Of a stretch of DNA of 16,210 bases, positions 1-7,490 are shown one piece after another. A program made the position numbers and the translations under genes. The number at the start of each line of letters is the position of its first letter. The stretch's first letter is position 1. The notes under the pieces are model-generated. The model was not told where the DNA came from and searched no databases. It worked only from the letters and a program-made list of their open reading frames with translations. The stretch covers positions 1 through 16,210 of the forward strand of contig CAZVIK010000080.1 of assembly GCA_964627045.1 (NCBI GenBank). Reading direction: 5' to 3'. Source of the stretch: CAZVIK01 sp964627045 (GTDB lineage: Bacteria > Acidobacteriota > Terriglobia > Bryobacterales > Bryobacteraceae).

Positions 1-342
1 ATGGACTACGCGGGCACCGACTACGGGATGGCGACCCACCCGGGTTTCTACAACCTGCTGGCCTATGCTCGTCCGGAAGGCTCCAAGATCCGGCCTTTTG
101 TCGCGGGGGGCGGCCAGTTTAGCAACTTCGTGTTTCCGGGGCTTTCGGTAACATCCGGCTACGGCACCACCAAGTTCGGCATCAACTACGGCGCCGGAGT
201 GAAGGTGCGGACATCGGACCGGTTCCTCATCCGCCTGGACGTGCGCCAGTACATGTCTCCCAAGCCGGATTGGTTCCTCACGGCCCCGAAGGGCTGGCTG
301 AGGATCAACGAGGTCTCGGCCGGCTTCGCCTACACCATGTAG
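1..342 (+). CDS. Outer-membrane beta-barrel protein, C-terminal fragment
   Basis: The reading frame is open from the first base of the window and ends at a TAG, giving 113 residues. The first codon happens to be ATG, but the protein probably begins upstream, because this looks like the last few strands of a barrel. Alternating polar and aromatic stretches separated by Gly/Asn turns are visible (PFVAGGGQFSNF, FGINYGAGVKVR, FLIRLDVRQYMSP), and the chain ends in an amphipathic strand, GFAYTM. This is what an OmpA/OmpW-like 8-strand barrel looks like near its C-terminus. The RPFVAGGG...GINYGAGVK pattern recurs in small outer-membrane proteins of Gram-negative bacteria. The ligand or role cannot be told. 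It converges on the OPT transporter gene with only 6 bases between the stop codons, and no convincing terminator hairpin is visible there. Confidence 0.65.
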   Translation: MDYAGTDYGMATHPGFYNLLAYARPEGSKIRPFVAGGGQFSNFVFPGLSVTSGYGTTKFGINYGAGVKVRTSDRFLIRLDVRQYMSPKPDWFLTAPKGWLRINEVSAGFAYTM

Positions 343-348
343 CGTCCG

Positions 349-2361
349 TCAGGCGCCCTCTTGGCGTCCTCGGCGCGAGGGGATTCGGACCAATAGGTAC
401 GCCAGCGCCGCGAACCCGGCGAGCGACAGCCACGCGCCCCATTTCGGGTAGAAGCCGAGTTGTTCGGCCCCGGTGGCCAACGACGTCAGCGAAGATACGC
501 CCGAAACAAACAGCACTGCGAGCAGAATGCCCATGATCGCCTCGCCCGCGATCAAGCCGGATGCGATCAGGGTGCCCTTCTCCTCCACCGCCGCCTTTTC
601 CTTATCGGAATAGCGCCGTGACACACGATCCGTGAGCGCCTTCAAGAGCCCGCCCGCGAAGATGGCGGAGGTCGTGTCGAACGGCAGGTACATCCCCACG
701 GCGACCAGCATGGGAGCGCGCGCCCCGCACAGGATCAGCGCCACGCCGAAAGCGGCGCCGGCGCCCAGCAGGCCCCAGGCCATCTCGCCGCCGACGATGC
801 CCTTGGCAAGCTGGGCCATCAGCCCCGCCTGGGGCGCGGGCAAGGCGCGTCCGCCGATTCCGCCTGTCGCCAGGTTGGCCTCGTGCAGCACGATGATCGG
901 TCCCATCAGGAAAAACGACAGCAGCGCCACCGCGGCGATCTCCACCACCTGCATCTTCCAGGGAGTCCCGCCGAGCAGGTGGCCCGCCTTCAAGTCCTGC
1001 ACCAGCGAGCCGGACACGCAGCACGCGCAGCACACCACCGCGGCCACGCCCAGCACCGCCGCCACGCCCGCCGCTCCCGTCACCCCGATGGCCAGCAGCA
1101 CCAACGCCGCGATCACCAGCGCCGTCAGCGTCAGCCCCGATACCGGCTGGTTGCTGCTTCCCACCAGCCCCACCAGGTACCCGCCCACCGCCGACAGCAG
1201 GAACCCGGTCACCGTCATCACCACCGCCGATACGATCGCCGCCAGCCAGCCGTTGGTGAAGTAGTAGTAGATGGCGGTGATCGGCACCAGCAACACGAGC
1301 GTTCCCATCAGGACCCATCGCGCCGGGATGTCGCGCTCGGTGGGGTCCTTCGACGCCTTCTCCCGCGCCGCCGCCGAGGATGCGCTGAACGCGCCCTTGA
1401 GCGACCGCACGATCGACTCGCGCATCGAAAACAGCGTGTAGGAGGCCGCCACCAGCATCGTGCCCACCGCGATCGGGCGGACCACGTTGTACCAGACCGT
1501 GTAGGCCGCCACGTCGGGCGACGCGCCGCCCAGCCGCGCCGGCAGGTCCGGATCGAAGAACAGCAGCAGCGGGATCAGCAGCCACCATGCGACGATGCCG
1601 CCCGAAACGTTGATGCTCGCCAGTCTCGGCCCGATGATGTAGCCGATGCCCATCAGGGCGGGCGATAGGCTCGGCGTGGACCAGGCGATCCCCCCGGCGT
1701 GCGTCACATCGCCGATCGCCTGTTTCCCGTAATCGAAGTGGCGGACCACGGACTTCGGAAACTGCACGAAGCCCTCCAGATAATCGCGAAAGACCTGGAA
1801 CCCCTTGTCGCTCTTGAGAACCTGAATGAGCCCGCCGAAGCCCATCGCGCCGAAGATCAGGCGCGACGCCGCACCGGAGCGGTCGCCCGCCTTCACGATC
1901 TCGACGCTGGCGACGCTCTCGGGCCACGGCAGCCCCGCGTCGACGCACAAGGGCCTCCGCAGCAGGATGATGAAAAACACGCCGATCAGCCCGCCCACCA
2001 GGAGAACGAAGGCGGCTTCCCAGTAGTGCGCGCGCAAATCTCGCCACAAACGGACCCCGTTGATCTCCACCATCACGAACGCCGGGATCGTGAAGATGGC
2101 GCCGGCCACCAGCGCCTCGCCCACCGACGCCGCCGTACGCGCGATGTTCTGTTCCAGAACGCCGCCGCGAAGCCCGCGCACCGGCAGCCGGAACAAGGCC
2201 ATCGCGATCACGGCTGCGGGAATGGTGGCCGCCACCGTCTGCCCCGCGCGCATCCCCAGGTACGCGTTGGCCGCGCCGAACACGAAGGCCAGCAACAGGC
2301 CAAGCGCGACCGCCTTCACGGTCATTTCGCGCCGGCCGGGGGGGTCCGTCGGCGGCGGCAT
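349..2361 (-). CDS. OPT family oligopeptide/metal-chelate transporter
   Basis: The 670-residue protein is an integral membrane protein with about 14 or more hydrophobic segments and fits the bacterial branch of the OPT (oligopeptide transporter/YSL) family. Family hallmarks are visible: the N-terminal AYLGMRAGQTVAATIPAAVI stretch (about residues 33-52), LPWPESVASVEIVKAG (144-159), GSSNQPVSGLTLTAL (401-415) and SLVQDLKAGHLLGGTPWKMQ (452-471). OPT carriers use the proton gradient to import small peptides or metal chelates; the substrate here is unknown. A cysteine cluster CCACC (444-448) lies in a predicted membrane helix just before the QDLK motif. The ATG chosen at 2361 shares its first base with the stop of the upstream oxidoreductase gene (TGATG on the minus strand), so translation is probably coupled. 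An in-frame start at 2517 would add 52 residues lacking membrane or OPT character inside the upstream gene and was not used. No clear Shine-Dalgarno sequence lies next to 2361, which fits coupling. Confidence 0.88.
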   Translation of the reverse strand: MPPPTDPPGRREMTVKAVALGLLLAFVFGAANAYLGMRAGQTVAATIPAAVIAMALFRLPVRGLRGGVLEQNIARTAASVGEALVAGAIFTIPAFVMVEINGVRLWRDLRAHYWEAAFVLLVGGLIGVFFIILLRRPLCVDAGLPWPESVASVEIVKAGDRSGAASRLIFGAMGFGGLIQVLKSDKGFQVFRDYLEGFVQFPKSVVRHFDYGKQAIGDVTHAGGIAWSTPSLSPALMGIGYIIGPRLASINVSGGIVAWWLLIPLLLFFDPDLPARLGGASPDVAAYTVWYNVVRPIAVGTMLVAASYTLFSMRESIVRSLKGAFSASSAAAREKASKDPTERDIPARWVLMGTLVLLVPITAIYYYFTNGWLAAIVSAVVMTVTGFLLSAVGGYLVGLVGSSNQPVSGLTLTALVIAALVLLAIGVTGAAGVAAVLGVAAVVCCACCVSGSLVQDLKAGHLLGGTPWKMQVVEIAAVALLSFFLMGPIIVLHEANLATGGIGGRALPAPQAGLMAQLAKGIVGGEMAWGLLGAGAAFGVALILCGARAPMLVAVGMYLPFDTTSAIFAGGLLKALTDRVSRRYSDKEKAAVEEKGTLIASGLIAGEAIMGILLAVLFVSGVSSLTSLATGAEQLGFYPKWGAWLSLAGFAALAYLLVRIPSRRGRQEGA

Positions 2362-3716
2362 CAGATGAACTTGTACTTCCCGGGCACCGGCAGCGGCGGG
2401 GTGTCCAGCTTCATCCCCATGTCGAAGGACTTCGGCGTCAAATCCTGTTGGGACGCCATAATCATGTCCCAGGTGATCTCCTGGCCCGAATAGGCCGCCT
2501 CGCGCCCCATGATGCACGTCATCGTGCTTTCGGCGACAGCCATACCCTGGTTGATGTACGGCCCGTCGCCGCGAATGCTCTTGAGCAGATCGATGTGCTC
2601 CTGCACGTAGGGGTCAAGCCCCACAGGCGCCATGTCCTTGCAGTCGCTGCGGCCCTTGGTGCCAATAATCAGCTCCGCGGTGTTTTGATAGCTTCCCGAG
2701 GGATACTGCCGGCAGTGGCTGGTCATGTGGACGCCGTTGGCGTACACGAAGTCGGCGAACAGGTGATCGTAGATGTTCCCGTATTCCTCTTCCCGAGGCC
2801 GCCACGCCGCGCCGCCCGAAGCCGTGACGCGCACCGGGTGCGTTCCCATCACCCAGTTGCACACGTCGATGTTGTGCATGTGCTGTTCGACGATCTGATC
2901 GCCGCAGATCCACACAAACGAATACCAGGAGCGGTTCTGGAATACCATGTCGGACCATTTCGGGTCGCGCTTGCCCTTGGGCCCGGGCCAGTTCGCACCC
3001 TGGAACTGAAGTACCGGGCTGCCCACCCAATACGCGTAGGTCGCGAGGATGTCGCCGAGCGCGCCGTCTTTGATCTTGGCGACCGTCTCCACGTATTCCT
3101 TCTGGAAGCGCCGCTGTGCGCCGGTCACGAGCGTCAACTTCTTCTCTTCCGACTTGCGCACCGCCGCCATCGAGCGCCTTGTCCCCACCGGGTCGGTCCC
3201 AAACGGCTTCTCGACGAAGAGGTGCTTGCCCGCGTCCACCGCCGCCTCCAGATGAATCGGCCGGTACACCGGCGGCGCGCACAACAGGACCAGGTCGATC
3301 TCGGAAGCGATCACCTTCTTATAGGCGTCGAAACCCGTGAAGCGGTGCTCGGGGTCCACCTTCACCCGGTCCATCACGGACTTCCCCAGTTCGTCCACGT
3401 TCTGCTTGGTGACCTTCGACACCCGGCCGACGTTGGAGAGCACGTATTTCGGGTTCTTCAACTGCGACAGGCAGTCTTCCATGCGGTCCGGCATCAGGTC
3501 GCCCACCGCCACCAGTTCCACGTTGGGGTCGCCGCTCAACAAGTTTACCGACGCCTGCGTGCCCCGGCCGCCGCAGCCGATGAGGCCCGCGCGGATCATC
3601 TCCTTGCCCGCTCCACGCACGAGTTCCGGCTGAATGATGGTGAAGGCCGACGCGCTCACACCCGCGGCCGTGGATCTGCTCAGGAAAGACCTTCTGGATA
3701 GCTTGGCGTTGTCCAT
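2361..3716 (-). CDS. Tat-exported Gfo/Idh/MocA family oxidoreductase
   Basis: The 451-residue protein starts with a twin-arginine signal, LSRRSFLSRSTAAGVSASAF (about residues 6-25), so it is probably folded with its nucleotide in the cytoplasm and then exported. The Rossmann glycine loop GLIGCGGRGT (44-53) and the family motif EKPFG (169-173) show an NAD(P)-binding Gfo/Idh/MocA fold. QRRF (201-204) and GDQIVEQHMHNID (272-284) are conserved C-terminal-domain segments near the active site. The ending, with YSGQEITWDMIM and a final PGKYKF-type motif, is typical of large exported paralogue sets in Acidobacteriota and Planctomycetes. Such proteins act on sugars or cyclitols, and some relatives are NAD-dependent glycosidases (GH109); the substrate here is unknown. 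I chose ATG 3716 because GAGAGGG lies 5 bases upstream and the residues before it add nothing. An in-frame ATG at 3737 (seven more residues, with AGGA upstream) is possible. The gene overlaps the OPT gene downstream by one base. Confidence 0.9.
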   Translation of the reverse strand: MDNAKLSRRSFLSRSTAAGVSASAFTIIQPELVRGAGKEMIRAGLIGCGGRGTQASVNLLSGDPNVELVAVGDLMPDRMEDCLSQLKNPKYVLSNVGRVSKVTKQNVDELGKSVMDRVKVDPEHRFTGFDAYKKVIASEIDLVLLCAPPVYRPIHLEAAVDAGKHLFVEKPFGTDPVGTRRSMAAVRKSEEKKLTLVTGAQRRFQKEYVETVAKIKDGALGDILATYAYWVGSPVLQFQGANWPGPKGKRDPKWSDMVFQNRSWYSFVWICGDQIVEQHMHNIDVCNWVMGTHPVRVTASGGAAWRPREEEYGNIYDHLFADFVYANGVHMTSHCRQYPSGSYQNTAELIIGTKGRSDCKDMAPVGLDPYVQEHIDLLKSIRGDGPYINQGMAVAESTMTCIMGREAAYSGQEITWDMIMASQQDLTPKSFDMGMKLDTPPLPVPGKYKFI

Positions 3717-3735
3717 GACACCCTCTCGGCGGACC

Positions 3736-3741
3736 ATTGTA
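3736..3741 (-). promoter_or_regulatory. Possible -10 element for the oxidoreductase-OPT unit
   Basis: On the minus strand the hexamer TACAAT (5 of 6 matches to the sigma70 -10 box) lies 20 bases upstream of ATG 3716. It would give a leader of about a dozen bases that still contains the GAGAGGG ribosome site. No good -35 hexamer is seen at 16-18 bases, so this is weak. It overlaps the alternative ATG at 3737, which would then be untranscribed. Confidence 0.22.
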
Positions 3742-3762
3742 TCCTATGGGAGCCGCCCCAAG

Positions 3763-5070
3763 ATGCCGATCTACCGCTTCCTCGCCAGAATCAAATTCAC
3801 GCGCTACAACCTGCCGGACGCCCTCGCGTTGTTGCGCAGCCATTCCGGCCGGCGGGAGGCCGCTTTCGTTCTCCTGCACTACCTCCGGCCCTTGACCTCG
3901 GCCGTGGCGCGCCTCTACCAACGCCTGTGGTTGCGGAAGACGAACCTCGTCGTGGTCGTGGGGAGCCTTGGAAAGACTACCACCACACGGGCCATCATGG
4001 CCGCGCTCGGCTCCGGCCCCGACCCGAAGGTGGAGTGGAACGGCGCGGCCACGGTTCCGTTGTGTCTGCTTGCGATCCCTCCTTCCCAGAGGACGGGCGT
4101 GCTCGAAGTCGGCATCGACGGCCCCGGGCAGATGGCGCCGATCATGCGCCCCGTCCATCCCGACATCGTCGTCGTTACCTCGATTGCGAGCGAACACAGC
4201 CGGTCTTTCGGGTCGCTGGAGGCAACTCGCCAGGAGAAGGCCGAGGCGGTGCGGGTGCTGCCGCCGTCGGGAGCCGCCATCCTGAACGGCGACGATCCCA
4301 ACGTGCTCTGGATGGCATCCCAGACGCGCGCCCGTGTGGTGACCTTTGGGTTCGGGGAAGCCAACCGTGTCCGTGCAACCCAGGCGCGCATCGCGTGGCC
4401 GGAGGGCACGCGGTTCCGTCTGCACGTAGCGGGCGTCGAACGCGACGCGAGCGTGCGGCTGCTCGGCCGCCACATGGTTTATGCGGCTCTGGCGGCCGTC
4501 GCCGTCGCCCTGGAGGAGGGTCACGCCTTGGACGATGTGCTGCCGCGCCTGGCGGAACTGGTCCCCACGGCGAGCCGCATGGCGTTGCGGCCGCTGCCAG
4601 GCGGTGCGCTGCTTCTGGCCGACGATTTCAAAAACACCCTGGAGACCATCGACGCCGCCCTGGATGTCCTGGAGCAGATTCCGGCGGCGCGGAAGATCGT
4701 CGTCATCGGTCCGGTCGCCGACGCCTATGGGCCGAAGTTGACGCACTGCCGGGAGGTGGCGCGGCGGATCGGCCGGATGGCGCAGCTTGCCGTGATTGTC
4801 GGCGGGTACAAGGAGTATAAAGGCGGTCTGCGGCAAGGGGGCTTGCCGTCGGAGTGCGTCCGCGACGTGGGGTCGGATTACCGCAAGGCCGTCGAGATTC
4901 TCAGAGCCGAACTGAGGCCCGGCGACGTCGTTTTGATCAAAGGCCGCAGCGATCAACGCCTCGAGCGAATCGGCCTGGCGTTGGAGGGCAAGACCGTTTG
5001 CTGCCCTCGCATCAGTTGCCACTTTCGCATGACACGCTGCGAATCCTGCTCCCTGCTTGCCGCCGGCTGA
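3763..5070 (+). CDS. Mur ligase family protein (MurF-like, no MurF N-terminal domain, Cys-rich tail)
   Basis: The 435-residue protein carries the central and C-terminal Mur ligase domains. VVVGSLGKTTTTRAI (64-78) is the ATP-binding GKT loop. VLEVGIDGPGQM (113-124) and VTSIASEHSRSFGS (138-151) match the MurF-type metal and substrate region, followed by ILNGDDPN (173-180). The C-terminal domain has ADDFKNTLETIDAAL (286-300, compare DDsYNANPxS in MurF), VVIGPVADAYG (313-323) and RPGDVVLIKGRS (385-396). MurF adds D-Ala-D-Ala to the peptidoglycan precursor, but this protein lacks the usual 80-100-residue N-terminal UDP-sugar-binding domain, having about 60 unrecognised residues instead. The substrate may therefore differ. 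It ends in a cluster C413, C414, C419, C426, C429 (pattern CCx4Cx6CxxC), suggestive of metal binding. It is not in a mur/dcw cluster. ATG 3763 has GGGAG 10 bases upstream, and earlier in-frame Mets lie inside the divergent oxidoreductase gene. Confidence 0.8.
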   Translation: MPIYRFLARIKFTRYNLPDALALLRSHSGRREAAFVLLHYLRPLTSAVARLYQRLWLRKTNLVVVVGSLGKTTTTRAIMAALGSGPDPKVEWNGAATVPLCLLAIPPSQRTGVLEVGIDGPGQMAPIMRPVHPDIVVVTSIASEHSRSFGSLEATRQEKAEAVRVLPPSGAAILNGDDPNVLWMASQTRARVVTFGFGEANRVRATQARIAWPEGTRFRLHVAGVERDASVRLLGRHMVYAALAAVAVALEEGHALDDVLPRLAELVPTASRMALRPLPGGALLLADDFKNTLETIDAALDVLEQIPAARKIVVIGPVADAYGPKLTHCREVARRIGRMAQLAVIVGGYKEYKGGLRQGGLPSECVRDVGSDYRKAVEILRAELRPGDVVLIKGRSDQRLERIGLALEGKTVCCPRISCHFRMTRCESCSLLAAG

Positions 5071-5080
5071 CGGTTTCTCC

Positions 5081-5095
5081 CGAAGCGTCCCTTCG
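5081..5095. terminator. Small hairpin between convergent genes
   Basis: In the 38-base gap between the Mur ligase stop and the YeeE-rhodanese stop, CGAAG and CTTCG can pair around a 5-base loop (CGTCC). The stem is short and there is no strong T-run on either strand, so termination in both directions is only a possibility. Confidence 0.25.
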
Positions 5096-5108
5096 ATTCT
5101 GCGCCGCC

Positions 5109-6296
5109 CTAGCTGCCGCAGCCGCCCTGCACTCGCTTCAACACCTTCACCGGCTTCGGCGCGCCACGCTCCCGGATCAGCGCCGCGATCTGCGGTCCGG
5201 CGCTCTGCCGGAACACCCGGGCATCGGGCCCCACACCGCCGGCCGCGTCGCCGGACGGCGCCAGGATGGACTTCTCGAACCCACGCCACCCGCCGTCGAG
5301 CGCTGCCACGTTGGTATACCCGAGCAGCCCCGCGTACGCTGCGGCCCGTGCGCTTGCGGCATCGTCCTCGGCGAAGAAGACCTTCCGAACGCCTCGATCC
5401 GCGAGCGTCAGCCGCGCCTCTTTGTCGCCCAGCGTGTCGATGGGCAGGTTCACCGCGCCCGGCAGGCTCGCCTTGGCGAAGCCGGCGGCGCTGCGCACAT
5501 CGACGAACAACACGCGCGGGTCGCGGTCGAGTACCGCGAAGGCCGCTTCGTCTGCGGTCACGCGCTCGGCCGTATGACTGGGCCTGGAGCCGGCCTCCGA
5601 CGCCCGGGCCATCAGGCGCGTCTTGCGGTCCGGCGTAGCCGCCAGCGCGACGCCCAGAACCAACAACAAGACGGCGGCGGCGCGATGCAGCCGGGCGGGG
5701 AAGTGCCGCGACGGGGTGTTCGGGTTGACCTTGCGCTCGATTCGCCCCACCATCACGAACGCGCCGATAGCCACCGCGATTAACGCCAATGCGAATTGCC
5801 CTGCTGTGATGCCAAGCGGCGTGTACACCATCAGTTCCCCAAGCGATCCGGCCTTGTAGAACCCCTGTACGTGCGGGTACAACTCGGCGAATCCGAACGT
5901 GCCCAGCGCGCCGCCGAGCACGAAGACCATCCCGTCGATCTTTCCCACGGCCGCGCCGCAGAAACTGGTGCCGGGGCAGTAGCCGCCCACGACGAAACCG
6001 GCGCCCATGATGACGCCGCCCAGGATCGCCGAATGCAGGAACGTCGGGTTGACGAAGATCAGGCCCGTGTCCAGCAGCCCGAACTGGCTGAGGATCAGCA
6101 CTCCCGACATCGCCGTGACACCCGCCGTGAAGAACACGCGCAGCACCGTGAAATCCGTGCCGTAGAACAGGCCCGTCAGTTTTCTCGAGGAAGAGAAGCC
6201 CGCCTGCTCCAGCACGAACCCGAACGCGATTCCAAGCAATAGCGCCACGATCAGGTTCATCTGGTTGCTGATGACATCCGGTACAAGGGGTCCCAT
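5109..6296 (-). CDS. YeeE/YedE-family sulfur transporter half fused to a cysteine-less rhodanese-like domain
   Basis: The 395-residue protein has about six membrane segments (roughly 14-31, 51-70, 88-108, 122-140, 158-183, 204-220). The YeeE/YedE signature QAGFSSSRKLTGLFYGTDFTV (31-51) and the GGYCPGTSFCG motif (104-114) include Cys107 and Cys113. YeeE proteins import thiosulfate or related sulfur species, passing the substrate along conserved cysteines. A rhodanese fold follows at about 245-345: LFVDVRSAAGFAKASLPGAVNLP, then GYTNVAALDGGWRGF. The catalytic-loop Cys of active rhodaneses is absent; the loop reads VFFAEDDAASAR (306-317). The chain has only three cysteines, the third near the end in GGCGS (391-395). 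ATG 6296 is chosen because GAGGAGG lies 7 bases upstream; an upstream in-frame ATG at 6347 would overlap the preceding gene. It is the last gene of the unit, 13 bases after the other YeeE half. Confidence 0.85.
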   Translation of the reverse strand: MGPLVPDVISNQMNLIVALLLGIAFGFVLEQAGFSSSRKLTGLFYGTDFTVLRVFFTAGVTAMSGVLILSQFGLLDTGLIFVNPTFLHSAILGGVIMGAGFVVGGYCPGTSFCGAAVGKIDGMVFVLGGALGTFGFAELYPHVQGFYKAGSLGELMVYTPLGITAGQFALALIAVAIGAFVMVGRIERKVNPNTPSRHFPARLHRAAAVLLLVLGVALAATPDRKTRLMARASEAGSRPSHTAERVTADEAAFAVLDRDPRVLFVDVRSAAGFAKASLPGAVNLPIDTLGDKEARLTLADRGVRKVFFAEDDAASARAAAYAGLLGYTNVAALDGGWRGFEKSILAPSGDAAGGVGPDARVFRQSAGPQIAALIRERGAPKPVKVLKRVQGGCGS

Positions 6297-6309
6297 CGTG
6301 TGGCCTCCT

Positions 6310-6819
6310 CTAGGTCCAGAGCTTCCGGAAGAAGTAGGCGACGCCATAGGCGGAACCGAAGATGGCCATCATCGTCAGGAACCCGGCGGCCGACAGCACC
6401 GCCATGCCGCTCAGCGCCGCGCCGCTCGTACATCCGCGTCCGAACTGCGCGCCAATCCCGAACAGCGCCCCTCCGATCAACGCCGCTACCAGCCGCCGCC
6501 GGCTCGTCACGCGCGGGCCGCGCTCGACCGTGAACCGCAACCGGTCGGAAATCACCCCGGAAAGAAACGCTCCCAGCAACACGCCGGCCACCTCGAACAC
6601 CAGCCAGTCCTTCAGCGGGCTTTTTCCCTCCGAGTGCGCACCCGCATAGAACAAGTTCGACGAGGCGTGCGCCGGCGCCACCGCGGACACCGTGCCCGCG
6701 ACCACGCCTTTCACCGCGCCGCTCGCGCCCAGTCCCCTGCCGCTGATGTAGATCGTCGCCAGCAACACCAGCCCCAGCAAAAATCCCGCAAGGTAGGGAT
6801 TCATGTACCGGTTGGTCAT
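6310..6819 (-). CDS. YeeE/YedE-family transporter half (GRGCTSG type)
   Basis: The 169-residue membrane protein has four to five hydrophobic segments (about 8-26, 35-52, 74-95, 113-130, 140-163). It carries the YeeE/YedE motif FGIGAQFGRGCTSGAALSG (120-138) with Cys130, the position used for sulfur relay in thiosulfate transporters of this family. Full-length YeeE proteins are about 350 residues and contain two related halves. Here the GRGCTSG half and the GGYCPGT half are on two genes, as in PmpA/PmpB-like pairs, so the two products probably form one transporter. The ATG at 6819 overlaps the stop of the cytochrome b gene as ATGA, implying coupled translation. The frame stays open upstream to 7272, but that extension is Arg/Gly-rich antisense-like text inside the cytochrome b gene and was rejected. 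Confidence 0.87.
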   Translation of the reverse strand: MTNRYMNPYLAGFLLGLVLLATIYISGRGLGASGAVKGVVAGTVSAVAPAHASSNLFYAGAHSEGKSPLKDWLVFEVAGVLLGAFLSGVISDRLRFTVERGPRVTSRRRLVAALIGGALFGIGAQFGRGCTSGAALSGMAVLSAAGFLTMMAIFGSAYGVAYFFRKLWT

Positions 6820-7490
6820 ACACCCGCCTCCATCGCTTCCGGCTCGCCGTCCGCGCCGCCCGCCGCCGGTTCCATCGCCTCTGCCTCGATCTCTTCGTAT
6901 CCGGTGATCATCGCCTTCAGGTTCGAGAACAGGCTGTGTCCGGTGGTCGTCAAGTAGATGTGACCGATTACGAACGCAACCACGGCGAACGCCCCCGCCG
7001 TGTGGATCAAGGCGATCGATTGCAGGTCCGTTACCCCTGCCGCCCCGATGCCTTGCCCCTCCGGTTGCCGGTAAAACATGTACAGCAGCCCGGAGAGCGC
7101 CATTACCGGGATCACCAGGACCTTTAGCCCGAGGTAGACCAGTTTTTGCAGCGGATTCAACTTGCGCAACGCCGTCTTGCGCGTCGGGTGCGGCGCGCCG
7201 CGAAAGATCCCGATCAGGTAGTACCCGACTTGAGCGCGCAGAAACTCCCGCGTTGGCACGTACTGCCGCCACTCGCCCGTGGTGAAGTGCCAGAACACCG
7301 CGAACGCGATCAACACCAGAAACCCTAACGCCGCCGCGTTGTGATAGGCGACGGCCTCGCGGTACCCCAACAGCTCGAATGTCCCGTGGATCTCGAAGCC
7401 GGTCAGAGCCAGCAGTCCGATCAACACCGCCTGCGTCCAGTGCCAGAACCTCTCGAACGCTTTGTAGACGTAGGTTCGGCGGCGCGTCAT
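6816..7490 (-). CDS. Membrane cytochrome b (thiosulfate reductase/Ni-Fe hydrogenase b-type)
   Basis: The 224-residue protein has four membrane helices (about 20-38, 50-72, 118-140, 160-182) and histidines placed as haem ligands in the di-haem cytochrome b family: His17 (ERFWHWTQ), His68 (FWHFTTGEWRQY), His163 and His177 (LIHTAGAFAVVAFVIGHIYL). Such subunits exchange electrons between the quinone pool and a periplasmic redox partner. Here the partner is almost certainly the octaheme cytochrome encoded directly upstream, whose stop overlaps this ATG as ATGA (7487-7490). The last 25 residues are acidic and Glu/Ala/Gly-rich and look disordered. ATG 7490 has GAGG and GGAAG ribosome-site candidates upstream. 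A longer open frame reaching 8372 is a shadow of the cytochrome c gene. Confidence 0.88.
   Translation of the reverse strand: MTRRRTYVYKAFERFWHWTQAVLIGLLALTGFEIHGTFELLGYREAVAYHNAAALGFLVLIAFAVFWHFTTGEWRQYVPTREFLRAQVGYYLIGIFRGAPHPTRKTALRKLNPLQKLVYLGLKVLVIPVMALSGLLYMFYRQPEGQGIGAAGVTDLQSIALIHTAGAFAVVAFVIGHIYLTTTGHSLFSNLKAMITGYEEIEAEAMEPAAGGADGEPEAMEAGV

Noticed and set aside
602..2047. 481-codon minus-strand frame inside the OPT gene
   Set aside because: It is a shadow frame with low-complexity Arg/Gly/Ala composition; the OPT motifs lie in the other frame.
3319..5289. 656-codon open frame on the minus strand opposite the Mur ligase gene
   Set aside because: The translation is Arg/Gly/His-rich with no recognisable motif and lies antisense to a well-supported ligase; such shadow frames are expected at this GC content.
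6820..7272. Upstream extension of the GRGCTSG YeeE half to 320 residues
   Set aside because: The extra residues lie entirely within the cytochrome b gene and are Arg-rich without membrane segments; the ATGA overlap at 6816-6819 is a natural start.
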